DNA from: Lepisosteus oculatus
Taxonomy: Eukaryota; Chordata; Actinopteri; Semionotiformes; Lepisosteidae
NCBI RefSeq assembly: GCF_040954835.1
Contig: NC_090716.1
Span: 17,340,775-17,404,774, forward strand
Direction: 5' to 3'
DNA: 64,000 bases
Below, in pieces: positions 54,309 to 63,650 of this stretch. The position numbers and the translations under genes were made by a program. The notes under the pieces were generated by a model that saw nothing but the letters and a program-made list of their open reading frames with translations, did no database searches and was not told the origin of the DNA. Within the stretch, counting starts at the first letter, position 1, and each line of letters starts with the position of its first letter.

Positions 54309-55240
54309 TCAGTCGGGGCTGCTATTCAGGAGGAGTGAGGGTTGATACCCCAAGGAGCAGAGGAAGGGTGAGACGCCGGTGGAGGAGGAGTAGAGGGAGT
54401 TATGGGCGTATTCGACCCAAGGTAGCAGAGAGTTCCAGACATCCTGGGATGGGGAAACGTAAGCTCGCAGGTAGGTTAAAAGCTCCTGCCTCAGATGCTC
54501 GGTCTGGCCGTTAGCGTCGGGATGATAGCCGGTGGCGAGGGAGTCGGAGGTCCCTAGAGCCTTGCAGAAAGCTTTCCAAAAGTGGAACGTAAACTGAGGG
54601 CCTCTGCCAGAGACTATATCAGTCGGTATGCCGTGGAGTCTGAAGACCTGATGAACGAAAACGTCCGCCATCTTCTGGGCAGTGGGTAACGAGGTAAGGG
54701 GAACAAACTGGGCGGCTTTGGAAAATCTATCAACAACGACAAGAATGACAGACTTGCCTTTACTTAACAGGAGATCAGCAAGGAAATCCACGGCAACGTG
54801 AGACCAGGGATGCTTGGGGATAGGGAGAGGTTGAAGGAGACCAGCTCTTCTGAGACAAGGTGTCTTGATCGTGGCAAAAGTGGAACAAGCCTTAACAGTC
54901 GGTGACATCGGTCTCGAGGGAGGACCACCAGAAGTGAGAAGAGATGGTGCGTCGAACCCCCAGATGACCGGCAACGCGAGAGTCATGGCCCCAGCGGAGA
55001 ATGTCGGAGCAGACCTGGTCAGCAACGAAAAGCTTATCCGGAGGGCACTGGGGGGGGAGTACGGGCTGGTTGGACAGTGAGCGTCGTACGAGGTTCTCAA
55101 TGTTGCAGCGGATGGTGTCAATCTTATGAGGAGGGATAATGGGTTTAAGGGGTTTCTCAGTCAGGAAGATCATGCAGGTAGGAAAGGGCGTCAGCCTTGA
55201 CAGTCTAAGAGCCAGCAGTGTAAGTGATGAGAGAGTCAAA
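54309..55240 (-). pseudogene. Gypsy element 1 integrase core
   Basis: A 270-codon minus-strand frame holds the catalytic core: HVAVDFLADLLLSKGKSVIL with the first Asp, then GIPTDIVSGRGPQFTF, and a GQTEHLRQELLTYL segment with the Glu. The second catalytic Asp of the D-D-E triad is Gly here (54601-54615, VSGRG in place of the family's VSDRG). The zinc-binding region (GHLGVRRT) lies upstream in another frame. The enzyme would be inactive. Confidence 0.85.
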
Positions 55241-56590
55241 TCGAGTGAAGAACAGGGACCACCAGGCTTGTCGGGGATTGAGTCGCCTTGCCAACTGGAG
55301 GTAGGTCAGATTCTTGTGATGGGTGAGGATGGTGAAGGGATGCAGGGCCCCCTCCAGCCAGTGTCTCCACTCTTCGAGAGCGAGTTTAATGGAGAGTAGC
55401 TCCCTGTCACCCAGAGAATTCATCTCGGTGGGAGACAATCTTCGGGAGAAAGGCACAGTGGTGAAGAGCGCCCCTGTCCCCATGACGTTGGGACAGGATA
55501 GCTCCGACTCTGTGAGAGGAGGCATCAACTTCCAGGACAAAAGGCAGAGAGGGGTCAGGGTGGTGGAGGAGTGGAGCAGAGGTGAAAAGGTGATGAAAGG
55601 TGCTTCAGGAGTCCATTTTGCCATGCTTGGAGCCCTTGCGGTCAAGGAGGTAATGGGGGCTGCGACAGAACTGAAGTGGCGTTAAAAATTGGCAAAACCC
55701 AGGAAGTGCTGAATCTGCTTCAAGTTCTCGGGGGTGGGCCAGTCCCTTATGGCCCTTCTTGGCAGGGTCCATCTGAACACCAAGTGGAGAAATGTCACCT
55801 AGGAATTGCACCCTAGACACATGAAAAAGGCAGTTCTCCAACTTGCCAAATAACTTGTCCTCAATGAGGCGACCAGGGACCTCCCGGACATGGGTTGTGT
55901 GTTCGTGAAGGGTGCTGGAGAACACCAAGATATCATCCAGGTAGACCAGGACATACCGATTTAATAATATCCCGAAAAATGTCATTTGTGAAATTCTGAA
56001 AAACAGCTGAAGTGTTGGTGAGACCTAAAGGCATGATCTGGTTTTCGTAGTGGCTGTGAGTGGTAATGAAAGCCGTCTTGCATTCGTTGCCCTCGCAGAT
56101 GCGGATGAAAGTTGTAGGCACTACGTAGGTCAAATTTTGAGAAGATGGTGGCGGCCCGGACAGATTCTTTGGCTGTGTGGATAAGAGGCAGATGGTAATG
56201 GTTCTATACGGTAATTGCATTAAGCCTGCGGTAATCCACACATGGTCTTAAGGAGCCATCCTTTTTACCAACAAAAAACTTGCACAGGCAGGGGAGGCGG
56301 AGGGGTGACTAAATTCTGATTTCAGAGAGTCCTGGATGTAGGTTTCTAAGACCTTGGATTCCTGTACAGAGAGAGGGAAGATGCATCCACTGGGAAGTAA
56401 GGTACCTGGATTTTGATCGACTGGGCAGTTGTAAAGGTGATGTGGGGTGAGAGACAGTGCTTTCTGTTTACAAACTGCCAGATGAAGATTGGCGTAAGCA
56501 GGGGGTATAGTGGATGGGATATCTTGAGAGATGAGGGTGATTGGGAGTTTCTGGGGAAGTTGACAACAATGGGTTGTCACGCCCCACACT
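55205..56590 (-). pseudogene. Gypsy element 1 reverse transcriptase and RNase H
   Basis: In minus-strand order: an ATIPPAYANL-type start (56.59 kb), [31 protein letters not shown], an intact YLDD active-site box (55929-55943), [14 protein letters not shown], then RNase H with [20 protein letters not shown] (about 55380). Stops and frameshifts occur near 56.24, 55.98 and 55.6 kb. The RT/RNase H polyprotein is complete in order but interrupted. Confidence 0.88.
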
Positions 56591-57062
56591 GTACCTCAAA
56601 TGCCGTTCTGTCCCTGTCACACCCCACACTTTCCTTCGCAAATGACGTTACATTCTGGGAAAATCTGCTTCACAATCTCATCCCTGATTGAACCCATCAC
56701 ATTCTCACATGCATCAGATTCCTCAAATTCTCACTCCCTAAGCAATCATCCAATCACACCCCTTTCCTTTCAGTATTTAAACTCCCCTCACACACCTTCC
56801 CACGCTCACTACTGAGAAGCCTCTCGCAGTATTCTCCAGTGTGTTTCCTAGCCTTTTGACTGATCTCCCGTTAGAATCTTCTGCTTCCGCCTCTTGACCT
56901 CGCCTTCTGGATTTTGACTTTTGGATTGTTTTTGGATATCTCTCGTTACCAAACCCTTTGCCTCCCTAATCGACCCAGCCTTTGGATTTCGTCTTTTGGA
57001 TCGTCCCTTTGCTACTCTGTGTTCTGTGGAATTCCGGTCAAGCATAAGGATCCTCCTATACT
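56575..57062 (+). mobile_element. Solo LTR inserted in gypsy element 1
   Basis: Starts TGTCACGCCCCACACTGT with an internal re-start TGTCACACCCCACACTTT 40 bp on. It has GTATTTAAACTCCCC as TATA (about 56775) and an LTR-like body. Protease and RT sequences of the minus-strand element lie directly on either side, so the block of about 485 bp interrupts the pol frame. It lies in the opposite orientation to its host. The exact right boundary and target duplication are uncertain. Confidence 0.65.
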
Positions 57063-57064
57063 AC

Positions 57065-57575
57065 CTATAGGTTCCCTGACATGGGTAATGCAGCGAGGGC
57101 TCCAGGCAGTGATATCATGGCAAGCCAGGAAATACGAGGATTGTGTACTTGCAACCAGGGAAAACCAAGATTAAGTGGAAGAGATGGGGAATGGATGAGG
57201 AGGAGCTGGATCTGTTCTTGGTGAGTAATACCAATATGCAGAGAGAGGGGGATCGTATGCCATTCCACCAATCCCGGAGAGAGGGAGGAGCTGTCGATGG
57301 ACTGTATGTGGATGAGAGGGGAGACTGACAGCAGGGGAATCCTTAGAGGTGGCGAGACTGGAGTCTAGAAAGTTGCCCACAGCACCTGAATCAACAAAAG
57401 CCAAGATGGGTTCCCGAGAACTGCCCCAGGAAAGAGTAGCACGGAGGGAGAGCCCGGATGTGGAAGGACTGAGAGAATGGATACTGACCTTAGCAGGGGG
57501 ATGGGTGGTGCGAAGGGGTTGGACTAGAGAGGAGGCTCTGAGGTGATCGGGGCCCCACAATAAAGATAGCATCCC
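57065..57575 (-). pseudogene. Gypsy element 1 aspartic protease
   Basis: A minus-strand frame contains EPILAFVDSGAVGNFLD, with the DSGA active-site triad of retroelement aspartic proteases intact, followed by LPLNLGFPWLQVHNP-type sequence that normally links protease to RT. The link is cut by the solo LTR at 57.06 kb. Confidence 0.85.
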
Positions 57576-57597
57576 TCAGAGTCGGCGGCTCTGTTCT

Positions 57598-58257
57598 TCA
57601 GGAATAAGACCGAAGGGGGAGTAGCCAGAGTAGGAACGGGAGGGGTTTGGCTAGAGCCCTATGTTGCTGCAGGTGGATGTCTAACTCTATGACCTGCGAA
57701 ACAAAGCTCTCCAGCGTGGGACAGAGCCCGGCGGAATTGATGAATGAGGGCCTCCTGATTCCAAGCAAGCTGGGAGGCCAGAACCCGAAAGTCTGTGATG
57801 TATTTCTGGAGAGGCTTTGCATCTTGCGATAGGACTGAAAGGCGAGAGGTGGCGAAATAGGATTGGGACTGTCTGAAGTTGGTCAACAGTGCTTGAAACT
57901 GTGAGATCTTGGCTTCCGGAGCATTCCTGGTGAGGAGACCTGCAGCTCATTCCAGGGCCCGGCCAGAGAGGTAGGCTACCATAAAATCAATCCTTTCTTT
58001 ATCTGTAGGAAAGCAGTTTGGACGGAGATTATAAGCCACCCAGCACTGCATCAGGTAAACCTGGCATGTTTGGATTGCCATTGAATCGGTCCAGGGTGGG
58101 AGGAGGCATGGGGTTCCGGGGTGGGTGGGAAATGACAGGCTGGGGGGCAGACCCGGAGACAAAGTTAACTAATTGTTGAACGTTAGAGCTGAGCTGGTCC
58201 AGTGCCCGAGTACTTTGCCAGCAGCGCTGAAGGAAAATTAGAGCCTGCGGGGTCCAT
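57598..58257 (-). pseudogene. Gypsy element 1 gag
   Basis: Begins at an ATG at 58257 (MDPAGSNFPSALLAKYSG), 18 nt after the 5' LTR remnant. A stop follows after 24 codons. Later frames carry the gypsy gag block FPTDKERIDFMVAYLSGRAL (about 58000) and AFVSQVIELDIHLQQH-like pieces near 57.7 kb. At least three frame changes are present. Confidence 0.75.
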
Positions 58258-58274
58258 CTTAAAGCTCACTGTTC

Positions 58275-58382
58275 TGTCACTGAAGTCACTAGGGACTTGC
58301 TGTAAAAAGGTGTTAGGACCCTATGCGGTGCTGAGAGAATAGGTGTCCAGAAATCCAAAGGGTGAAAGACGGAATACGAGGT
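58275..58382 (-). mobile_element. 5' LTR remnant of gypsy element 1, fused to element 2
   Basis: 108 bp identical in layout to the 3' end of the LTR at 53347 (TGTCACTGAAGTCACTAGGG to GAATACGAGGT on the plus strand). It stops abruptly at the ACGAGGT junction, where the integrase of element 2 begins. The rest of the LTR is deleted. Confidence 0.8.
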
Positions 58383-59213
58383 GAAGACCTGAAGGACGAA
58401 GATGTCAGCCATTTCCTGAGCAGTAGGTAACGAGGTAAGGTGCACAAAGTGGGCGGCTTTGGAGAATCTATTGACGATGACCATAATGACAGACTTGCCT
58501 TGACTTGGGGGAAGGTCAGTAATGAAGTCCATGGAGACGTGTGACCTGGGACTAGGGAGGGGTTGAAGGAGACTGGCTCTCTTGAGGCGAGGAGTCTTGG
58601 TGATGGCGCAGGTCGGACAAGCTTTAATATAGTCGGCCACATCGGTCTTGAGAGAGAGGTGTGATGAGATGTCTGGTGAATCGAGAGTCATGAAAAAAAA
58701 GTTTATCCGGGGGGCACTGGGGTGGTACAGGCTGGCTGGAGAGAGAGTGGCGCACAAGGTCCTCAATGTCACAGTGGATAGCGGAAATGATCTTATTGGA
58801 GGGAACAATGGGTTCAGGGGAATTCTCAGAATCAGGGGGGTTGTGCAGGCAGGATAGGGCGTCTGCCTCGATATTCTTAGAGCTGGGTATATAGGTAATG
58901 AAGAAGTCGAATCGGGTGAAGAATAGAGACCATCAAGCTTGATGGGGGGGTTAAGTTGCCTTGCTGACTGGAGGTAAGCCAGGTTCTTGTGGTCAGTAAG
59001 GATGGTCAAGGGGTGCATAGCCCCCTCCAGCCAGTGTCTCCACTCTTCTAGAGCGAGTTTGATGGAGAGTGGTTCCCTGTCACCCAAGTCATAATTCATT
59101 TTGGCAGGAGACAGTCTCTGAGAGAAAAAGGCACAGGGATGCAGAATGCCCCTGTCCCCATGGCACTGGGATAGGATGACGCCAATTCTGTGTGCCGAGG
59201 CATCCACTTGCAA
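58380..59213 (-). pseudogene. Gypsy element 2 RNase H and truncated integrase
   Basis: A minus-strand frame of 315 codons begins with MQVDASAHRIGVILSQCHGD (RNase H), passes through [20 protein letters not shown], and enters integrase (HVSMDFITDLPPSQGKSVIM with the first catalytic Asp). It is cut at ADIFVLQVF, before the second Asp, by the fused LTR remnant. The last 40 or so codons of the frame are LTR sequence, not integrase. Confidence 0.88.
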
Positions 59214-60106
59214 GACAAAAGGTTGAGAGGGTCAGGGTGGTGGAGAAGTGGAGCAGAGGTAAAAAGGTACTTCAAGCGGAGAAAAGCACAGTCAGCTTCA
59301 GGAGTCCACTTACCCTGACTGGGACCCTTGCGAATCAAGGAGGTAATGGGCTCAGTGACAGAACTGAAGTCCCTGATGAAGCAATGATAAAAGTTGGTGA
59401 ATCCCTGGAACTGTTGAATCTGCTTCAAGTTCCTAGGGGTGGGCCAGTCCTTGATGGCTTCTGTCTTGGCAGGGTCCATCTTGATACCAAGTGGAGAAAT
59501 AATGTAGCCTATAAATTGTACCTTGGAGATGTGAAAAAGGCATTTCTCTGCGTTTGCATACAGTTTGTTGTCGATGAGGCGATGGAGGACCTCCTGGATG
59601 CAAGTGATGTGTTCCTGAAGAGAGCTGGAGAAGATCAAGATGTAGACCAGAACAAACTGATTGATAATGTCCCTGAAGATGTAGTTCATAAAATTCTGGA
59701 AGACCGCAGGAGCATTCGTGAGGCCGAACGGCATGACTTGATATTCATAGTGACTGTGGGTGGTAATGAAAACAGTTTTCCATTTGTTGCCCTTGCGGAT
59801 GCGAATGAGGTTGTAGGCACCACGTAGATGGAGTTTAGAGAAGATGGTGGCACCCCTGATGGCTTCTATGGCTGCAGGGATAAGGGGCAGAGGGTAGTGA
59901 TTCTTGATTGTAATGGCATTAAGGCTGCGGTAATCAACGCATGGTTTTAATGAGCTGTCTTTCCTTCTGACGAAAAAAAAACTCGCACATGCAGGGGATG
60001 AGGAGGGGCGACTTGAGCGAGTCCTGTATGTAGCTTTAAAAAAAAATAAAATAAAAAAAAACAAAAAACCTGCAATGGTGGCTGTAGGTGTTACACTCTC
60101 CTCCAC
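59096..60106 (-). pseudogene. Gypsy element 2 reverse transcriptase
   Basis: A 336-codon uninterrupted minus-strand frame spans RT and early RNase H: CASFFFVRRKDSSLKPCVDY, RSLNAITIKNHYPLPLIP, YQVMPFGLTNAPAVFQNFMN and LIRKGPSQGKWTPEADCAF. The active-site box is damaged: at 59630-59650 FVLVY joins ILIFS directly, so the LDD residues are missing by an in-frame 9-nt deletion. The 5' end stops in an A/T-rich run at about 60.05 kb. No gag or protease precedes it. Confidence 0.88.
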
Positions 60107-60940
60107 TTAATTCAATGTCCTCAGCGTAGGGCTATCCCATCCTGCAATGTTGTGCTCTTGGACTCCTGTGGGTTTGCGCCCTACACCCTGTGGTACTGCT
60201 GTGTTCATACAGTGTGAACATGTGATATTTAGAAATGTAAAAGATGTCAATATAATGCTATTAAGATTTGCTCTTTTAGTTTTGAAAAGAAATGTTTATT
60301 TGTTTAAAAAAACTCATAGCAATTGCACCCAATCTCACACTTATTTAAGTCAGTTAAGACATCCACTACAGATGGTGACAGCACAGTGGTGAAACAGTTG
60401 TACACATCAATAGAAAGTCTTTTAGTACTGTTTGTGCTACAGTACTTGAACTTTATTATTGTTCTTATTTTTTTATATGTTTCCATGTTATATTCCCTAT
60501 TAATTCAATTCTAAAAGTATGCTTTTCTGTTTGTTTCTGTTGTGTTTGTATGTGTGATTTCTACATTTGTAATGGCATATGATTTTGTGCATGTAGAAGA
60601 GGCCTTATTATGAGTAAATTTTTTTGTCAGTGTTTCAACTTTTGAATGTGTCTTGATGGAATGGAGGAGTGTTTAAAGTTGGAGTTTAAAAGCAATTAAA
60701 TTTGTGGTAGATCAAATAAATGTGATCTTTTATTGTTTTGAGTAAGTTTGTGGGAAATTACTTTGTCTCCTTTTTTTAACTTTAAAGAACTTGAATATGT
60801 TTGAAAAGTTGATTTGTAGTGTGATGGACAGTGTTCTCAATTGTAAATTGTATTTTCAAAACTTTGTAATGCAAGATTTTTTGAAGTTGTTTAATGCTCA
60901 ATGTCTGGTGTATTGTCACTTTGTTGTAGTTTTAGCATTG
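60060..60940. other. No gene recognised; T/G-rich
   Basis: Sequence right of the gypsy cluster, returning to the T/G-rich composition seen at 26-42 kb. No supported gene. Confidence 0.45.
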
Positions 60941-60946
60941 TAATTT

Positions 60947-60974
60947 GAGCACAATAAAGTTGCTGGGTGTGCTC
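60947..60974 (+). terminator. Stem-loop with AATAAA in its loop, copy 1
   Basis: GAGCACA pairs with TGTGCTC (7 bp), and the 14-nt loop begins ATAAAGTT, so AATAAA starts in the closing A. The GT-rich 3' arm supplies a downstream GU element. TTTAGCATTGTAATTT precedes it, as in the other copies. Confidence 0.55.
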
Positions 60975-61150
60975 TTTCAGGGTATTAGTGATTGAAAAGA
61001 TGTGGGTATGTTTTGTTGTACAATATTGTATTAAGTTGTAGTGTTTGGTGATGTGGTTTCATGTTGTTAAATGATATGGGATGTTTATCCAAGGTTGTTT
61101 AATTGAAATTGAAGAAGTTTGATAAATGGCAATGTTTAACATCCTTTCAG

Positions 61151-61174
61151 GGATTGAAGAGGCAGGTGGTAAGT
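61151..61174 (+). other. Micro-exon-like motif, copy 1 (18 nt)
   Basis: Acceptor TCCTTTCAG, 18 nt including GATTGAAGAGGCAG, then consensus donor GTAAGT at 61169. It is related to motifs at 61.76, 62.83 and 63.55 kb. Transcription is not shown. Confidence 0.4.
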
Positions 61175-61204
61175 AGCTGTTTGTAAATTCACATTTTTGT
61201 TTGA

Positions 61205-61370
61205 ATGGAAACCTGAAAGAGGTTCTTTGTTCACAAGCTACAGTATAATAATTAACTATTTTATATATCCAATGGAGTAATGTTGTTTTTATCTACCTTT
61301 TAAGCACTTTAATATTTAATGCTGTCATACAATATGAAGTTTAGTATTTTTTTTTACTGGTAAAATGTGC
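61205..61370 (+). repeat. Duplicate of the 47.85-48.02 kb block
   Basis: Same landmarks in the same order as at 47.85 kb: AACCTGAAAGAGG, CTACAGTATAATAAT and ATTTAATGCTGTC. It carries small deletions. Confidence 0.65.
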
Positions 61371-61759
61371 AGATGTGAGGTGGTGTCTGTCTTCCAAGAG
61401 GGATGTTTTTGGTCATTGCTGTGGACTGTAAAATTGGAATGGAATCTGCTATTTGTGTGCATGTTGATGAGGTGATGGTAGTTCTTTGAGGGGATCTTTT
61501 TTGTGTGCTAGAGGTTTAATTTTGAGTTGGTTGAAGCTAAAGCTGTAAATTGTGGTAGATTAAAAAAGTTTATTGTTTTGAGTGAGTTTATGTAAGAAAC
61601 ACTGTTAAAATGTGTTGGATTGGAAAGAACTTTATTTTTCCAAAAGTGTTTTGTAGTGTAATGGACCATGTTTTTCATTGTATATATTTGTAATACAAGA
61701 AATCTGACATGGTTGGAAACTCATCAACTGTCCATTTCAAGGTCCATCTACCTTTCTGG

Positions 61760-61782
61760 GATTGAAGAGGAATTGGGTGAGT
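61760..61782 (+). other. Micro-exon-like motif, copy 2 (acceptor lost)
   Basis: GGGATTGAAGAGGAATTG then donor GTGAGT at 61777. The acceptor AG of the other copies reads TG (CTTTCTGGG), so this copy is probably not spliced. Confidence 0.3.
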
Positions 61783-61995
61783 ATGTTTTTTGTGGGTGTT
61801 CTTGTAGTTGGGGTGTGGATTCATTTGCAGATTGCAGGTGTGTGTTTCTTGTTTCACTATTTAAGTTTGGGTAGTTGTTTGGAGTAATTGTAAGTAGAGC
61901 CTTGCATGTATTTGGCTATGTTTAAGTGTGAATAGTCTGGTTAGGTTTTGTATTGCAATGTTACTTTGGAAATTTGTATTTCTAATGCTTTGAAG

Positions 61996-62011
61996 TTAGG
62001 GTTAGGGTTAG
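61996..62011 (+). repeat. Short interstitial telomere-like repeat
   Basis: Two and two-thirds units of TTAGGG. Too short to be more than a chance or ancient telomeric scar. Confidence 0.5.
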
Positions 62012-62593
62012 TTTTGTGTGGTTTTGGGGGAGGGATTTTTTTAAATGTTGTATTTTATTTGGATGTTTAATGTAAATTAATCTGAAAGTTGTTTCTTTTG
62101 TTTTTCTACTTGGGTCATTTTGTTGGTGGTGGTGGGCAGATGTTTGTTTCATTGGGTACCTGTATATGTGCATGGAGTGTGGTGCAGATGAGGGAGGTGG
62201 TGTCTGTTTTCCAGGTGTGATGTATTTTTATTTCCTGACTATTGGAACTGAAGATGAAAATGGAGTACATCTTGAAGAGGCCTCATCAGGAGCAGTGTTT
62301 GAGTGGATATTTTTCTGTTGCAAGTGTTTCAACTTGAGAGTTTCTACAAGCAAGTCAAGTTTCTGGATGGAGTTGAGGAGCCTGTCTGAAGTAGTGATGG
62401 ACTTTTAAAAGTTGTGGTATGTTAAGTGCATATGTTCTGTGTATTGTTTGGAGTAAGTGAATGGTCTGTTTTTGGACTGTAAAGAGCTTAATTGTGATGG
62501 AAACAAATGGATGGTAGATTGTTTTGTATTGTAAAGGATGTTCACTGCATGTTATGTTGTCAATTTTCATGATGTGGTTTAGTATTGTAATTT

Positions 62594-62621
62594 GAGCACA
62601 ATAAAGTTTCTGGGAGTGCTC
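62594..62621 (+). terminator. Stem-loop with AATAAA in its loop, copy 2
   Basis: GAGCAC pairs with GTGCTC; the loop holds AATAAAGTTTCTGGGA. It is preceded by TTTAGTATTGTAATTT and followed by TTTGAGGATTTGTA. Confidence 0.55.
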
Positions 62622-62829
62622 TTTGAGGATTTGTATGATGACTGAAAAAATTTGGATATGTTTGTTATACAATCTTGTTTTAAGCTGTGTTATATTTTTT
62701 GTGATTTGGGAAGGTATCCTTTGTGTGGGTTTTTTTTCCAAATGAGCTAGAATGCAAGTTGTTTTAAAGAACAGTGTGTGATTGTTTTTTTTAGCATGAT
62801 GTAAATTGTAATGTGTAACACTTTCATAG

Positions 62830-62851
62830 TTTGAAGAAGCAGGTGGTAAGT
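62830..62851 (+). other. Micro-exon-like motif, copy 3 (16 nt)
   Basis: Acceptor CTTTCATAG, then TTTGAAGAAGCAGGTG, then donor GTAAGT at 62846. It is two nucleotides shorter than copies 1 and 4. Confidence 0.4.
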
Positions 62852-63163
62852 ACCTATTTTTGTGTGTGGGGGGTTAGGGATAGGTTTTATCTCAGTAGAT
62901 CTGGCTTGTTAGTTTGTTATGGGTTAACTTTGCTTCTAACCTTAGAACAATATGGCCATGTTCTGTCTTGTTTTGAGTAAGTGAATTGGATCATTTAGCA
63001 TGTAATGTGGTGTTTTCTATGGTTGTAAGGAATTTGATTATGATGGTGAAAAGGTTTGTCAATCTTTTTGTATGAAGAATAACTAAACTTGTTTTTAAGG
63101 TATTTTAAATTGTTTAGGGCTCAATGTTATGTTGCCAGTTTTTATGAAGTTTAGTATTGTAAT

Positions 63164-63184
63164 GAGCACAAAGTTTGTGTGCTC
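63164..63184 (+). other. Stem-loop copy 3, loop shortened and AATAAA lost
   Basis: GAGCACA and TGTGCTC arms are intact (7 bp), but the loop is only AAGTTTG and the hexamer is deleted. The arms outlast the signal, which favours selection on, or recent spread of, the stem. Confidence 0.5.
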
Positions 63185-63380
63185 TGAAATTTGTAATGAT
63201 GACTTATTCATTCATCGTTTTAAGCTGTACTGTGTGGTTTTGTGAGAATTCATTTTTTCAAATGAGCTAATGAGAGAATTCAGAATTGTAAAGTTTTTTT
63301 AATTTGTAATGCTATGTATTTGAAGTGGTTTAATTTGCAGTTTGTTATGTTATAAATATTTGTTGTTAGTATTGTAATTA

Positions 63381-63407
63381 GAGCACAATAAAGTTTTGGG
63401 TGTGCTC
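63381..63407 (+). terminator. Stem-loop with AATAAA in its loop, copy 4
   Basis: GAGCACA pairs with TGTGCTC; the loop contains ATAAAGTTTTGGG. It is preceded by TTAGTATTGTAATTA and followed by TTTAAGGATTTAT. Confidence 0.55.
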
Positions 63408-63548
63408 TTTAAGGATTTATTAATGTTAAGTTTTGTAATATTTGTACAATGTTCTTTGGACTGTATGTTCAGTCATTTGAGTTTTGTGTTTGCAAAATGA
63501 ATTGGAGTGTAAGTTATAGTTTGTCACAGTTTTGAAAATAAGTTTCAG

Positions 63549-63572
63549 TGGCTGAGGAGGCAGGTGGTGAGT
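63549..63572 (+). other. Micro-exon-like motif, copy 4 (18 nt)
   Basis: Acceptor AGTTTCAG, then TGGCTGAGGAGGCAGGTG, then donor GTGAGT at 63567. Confidence 0.4.
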
Positions 63573-63650
63573 ACACAATTTATGGTTGTTTGGCTCAGCT
63601 GCAGTGTTAGCATGTCATGTCAGCCTGGCTTTTTATTTTGGACCCTAGAA

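Noticed and set aside
53347..60106. Active gypsy retrotransposon
   Set aside because: Premature stop in gag, frameshifts in pol, altered integrase triad, a solo LTR insertion, and loss of LDD in the second copy.
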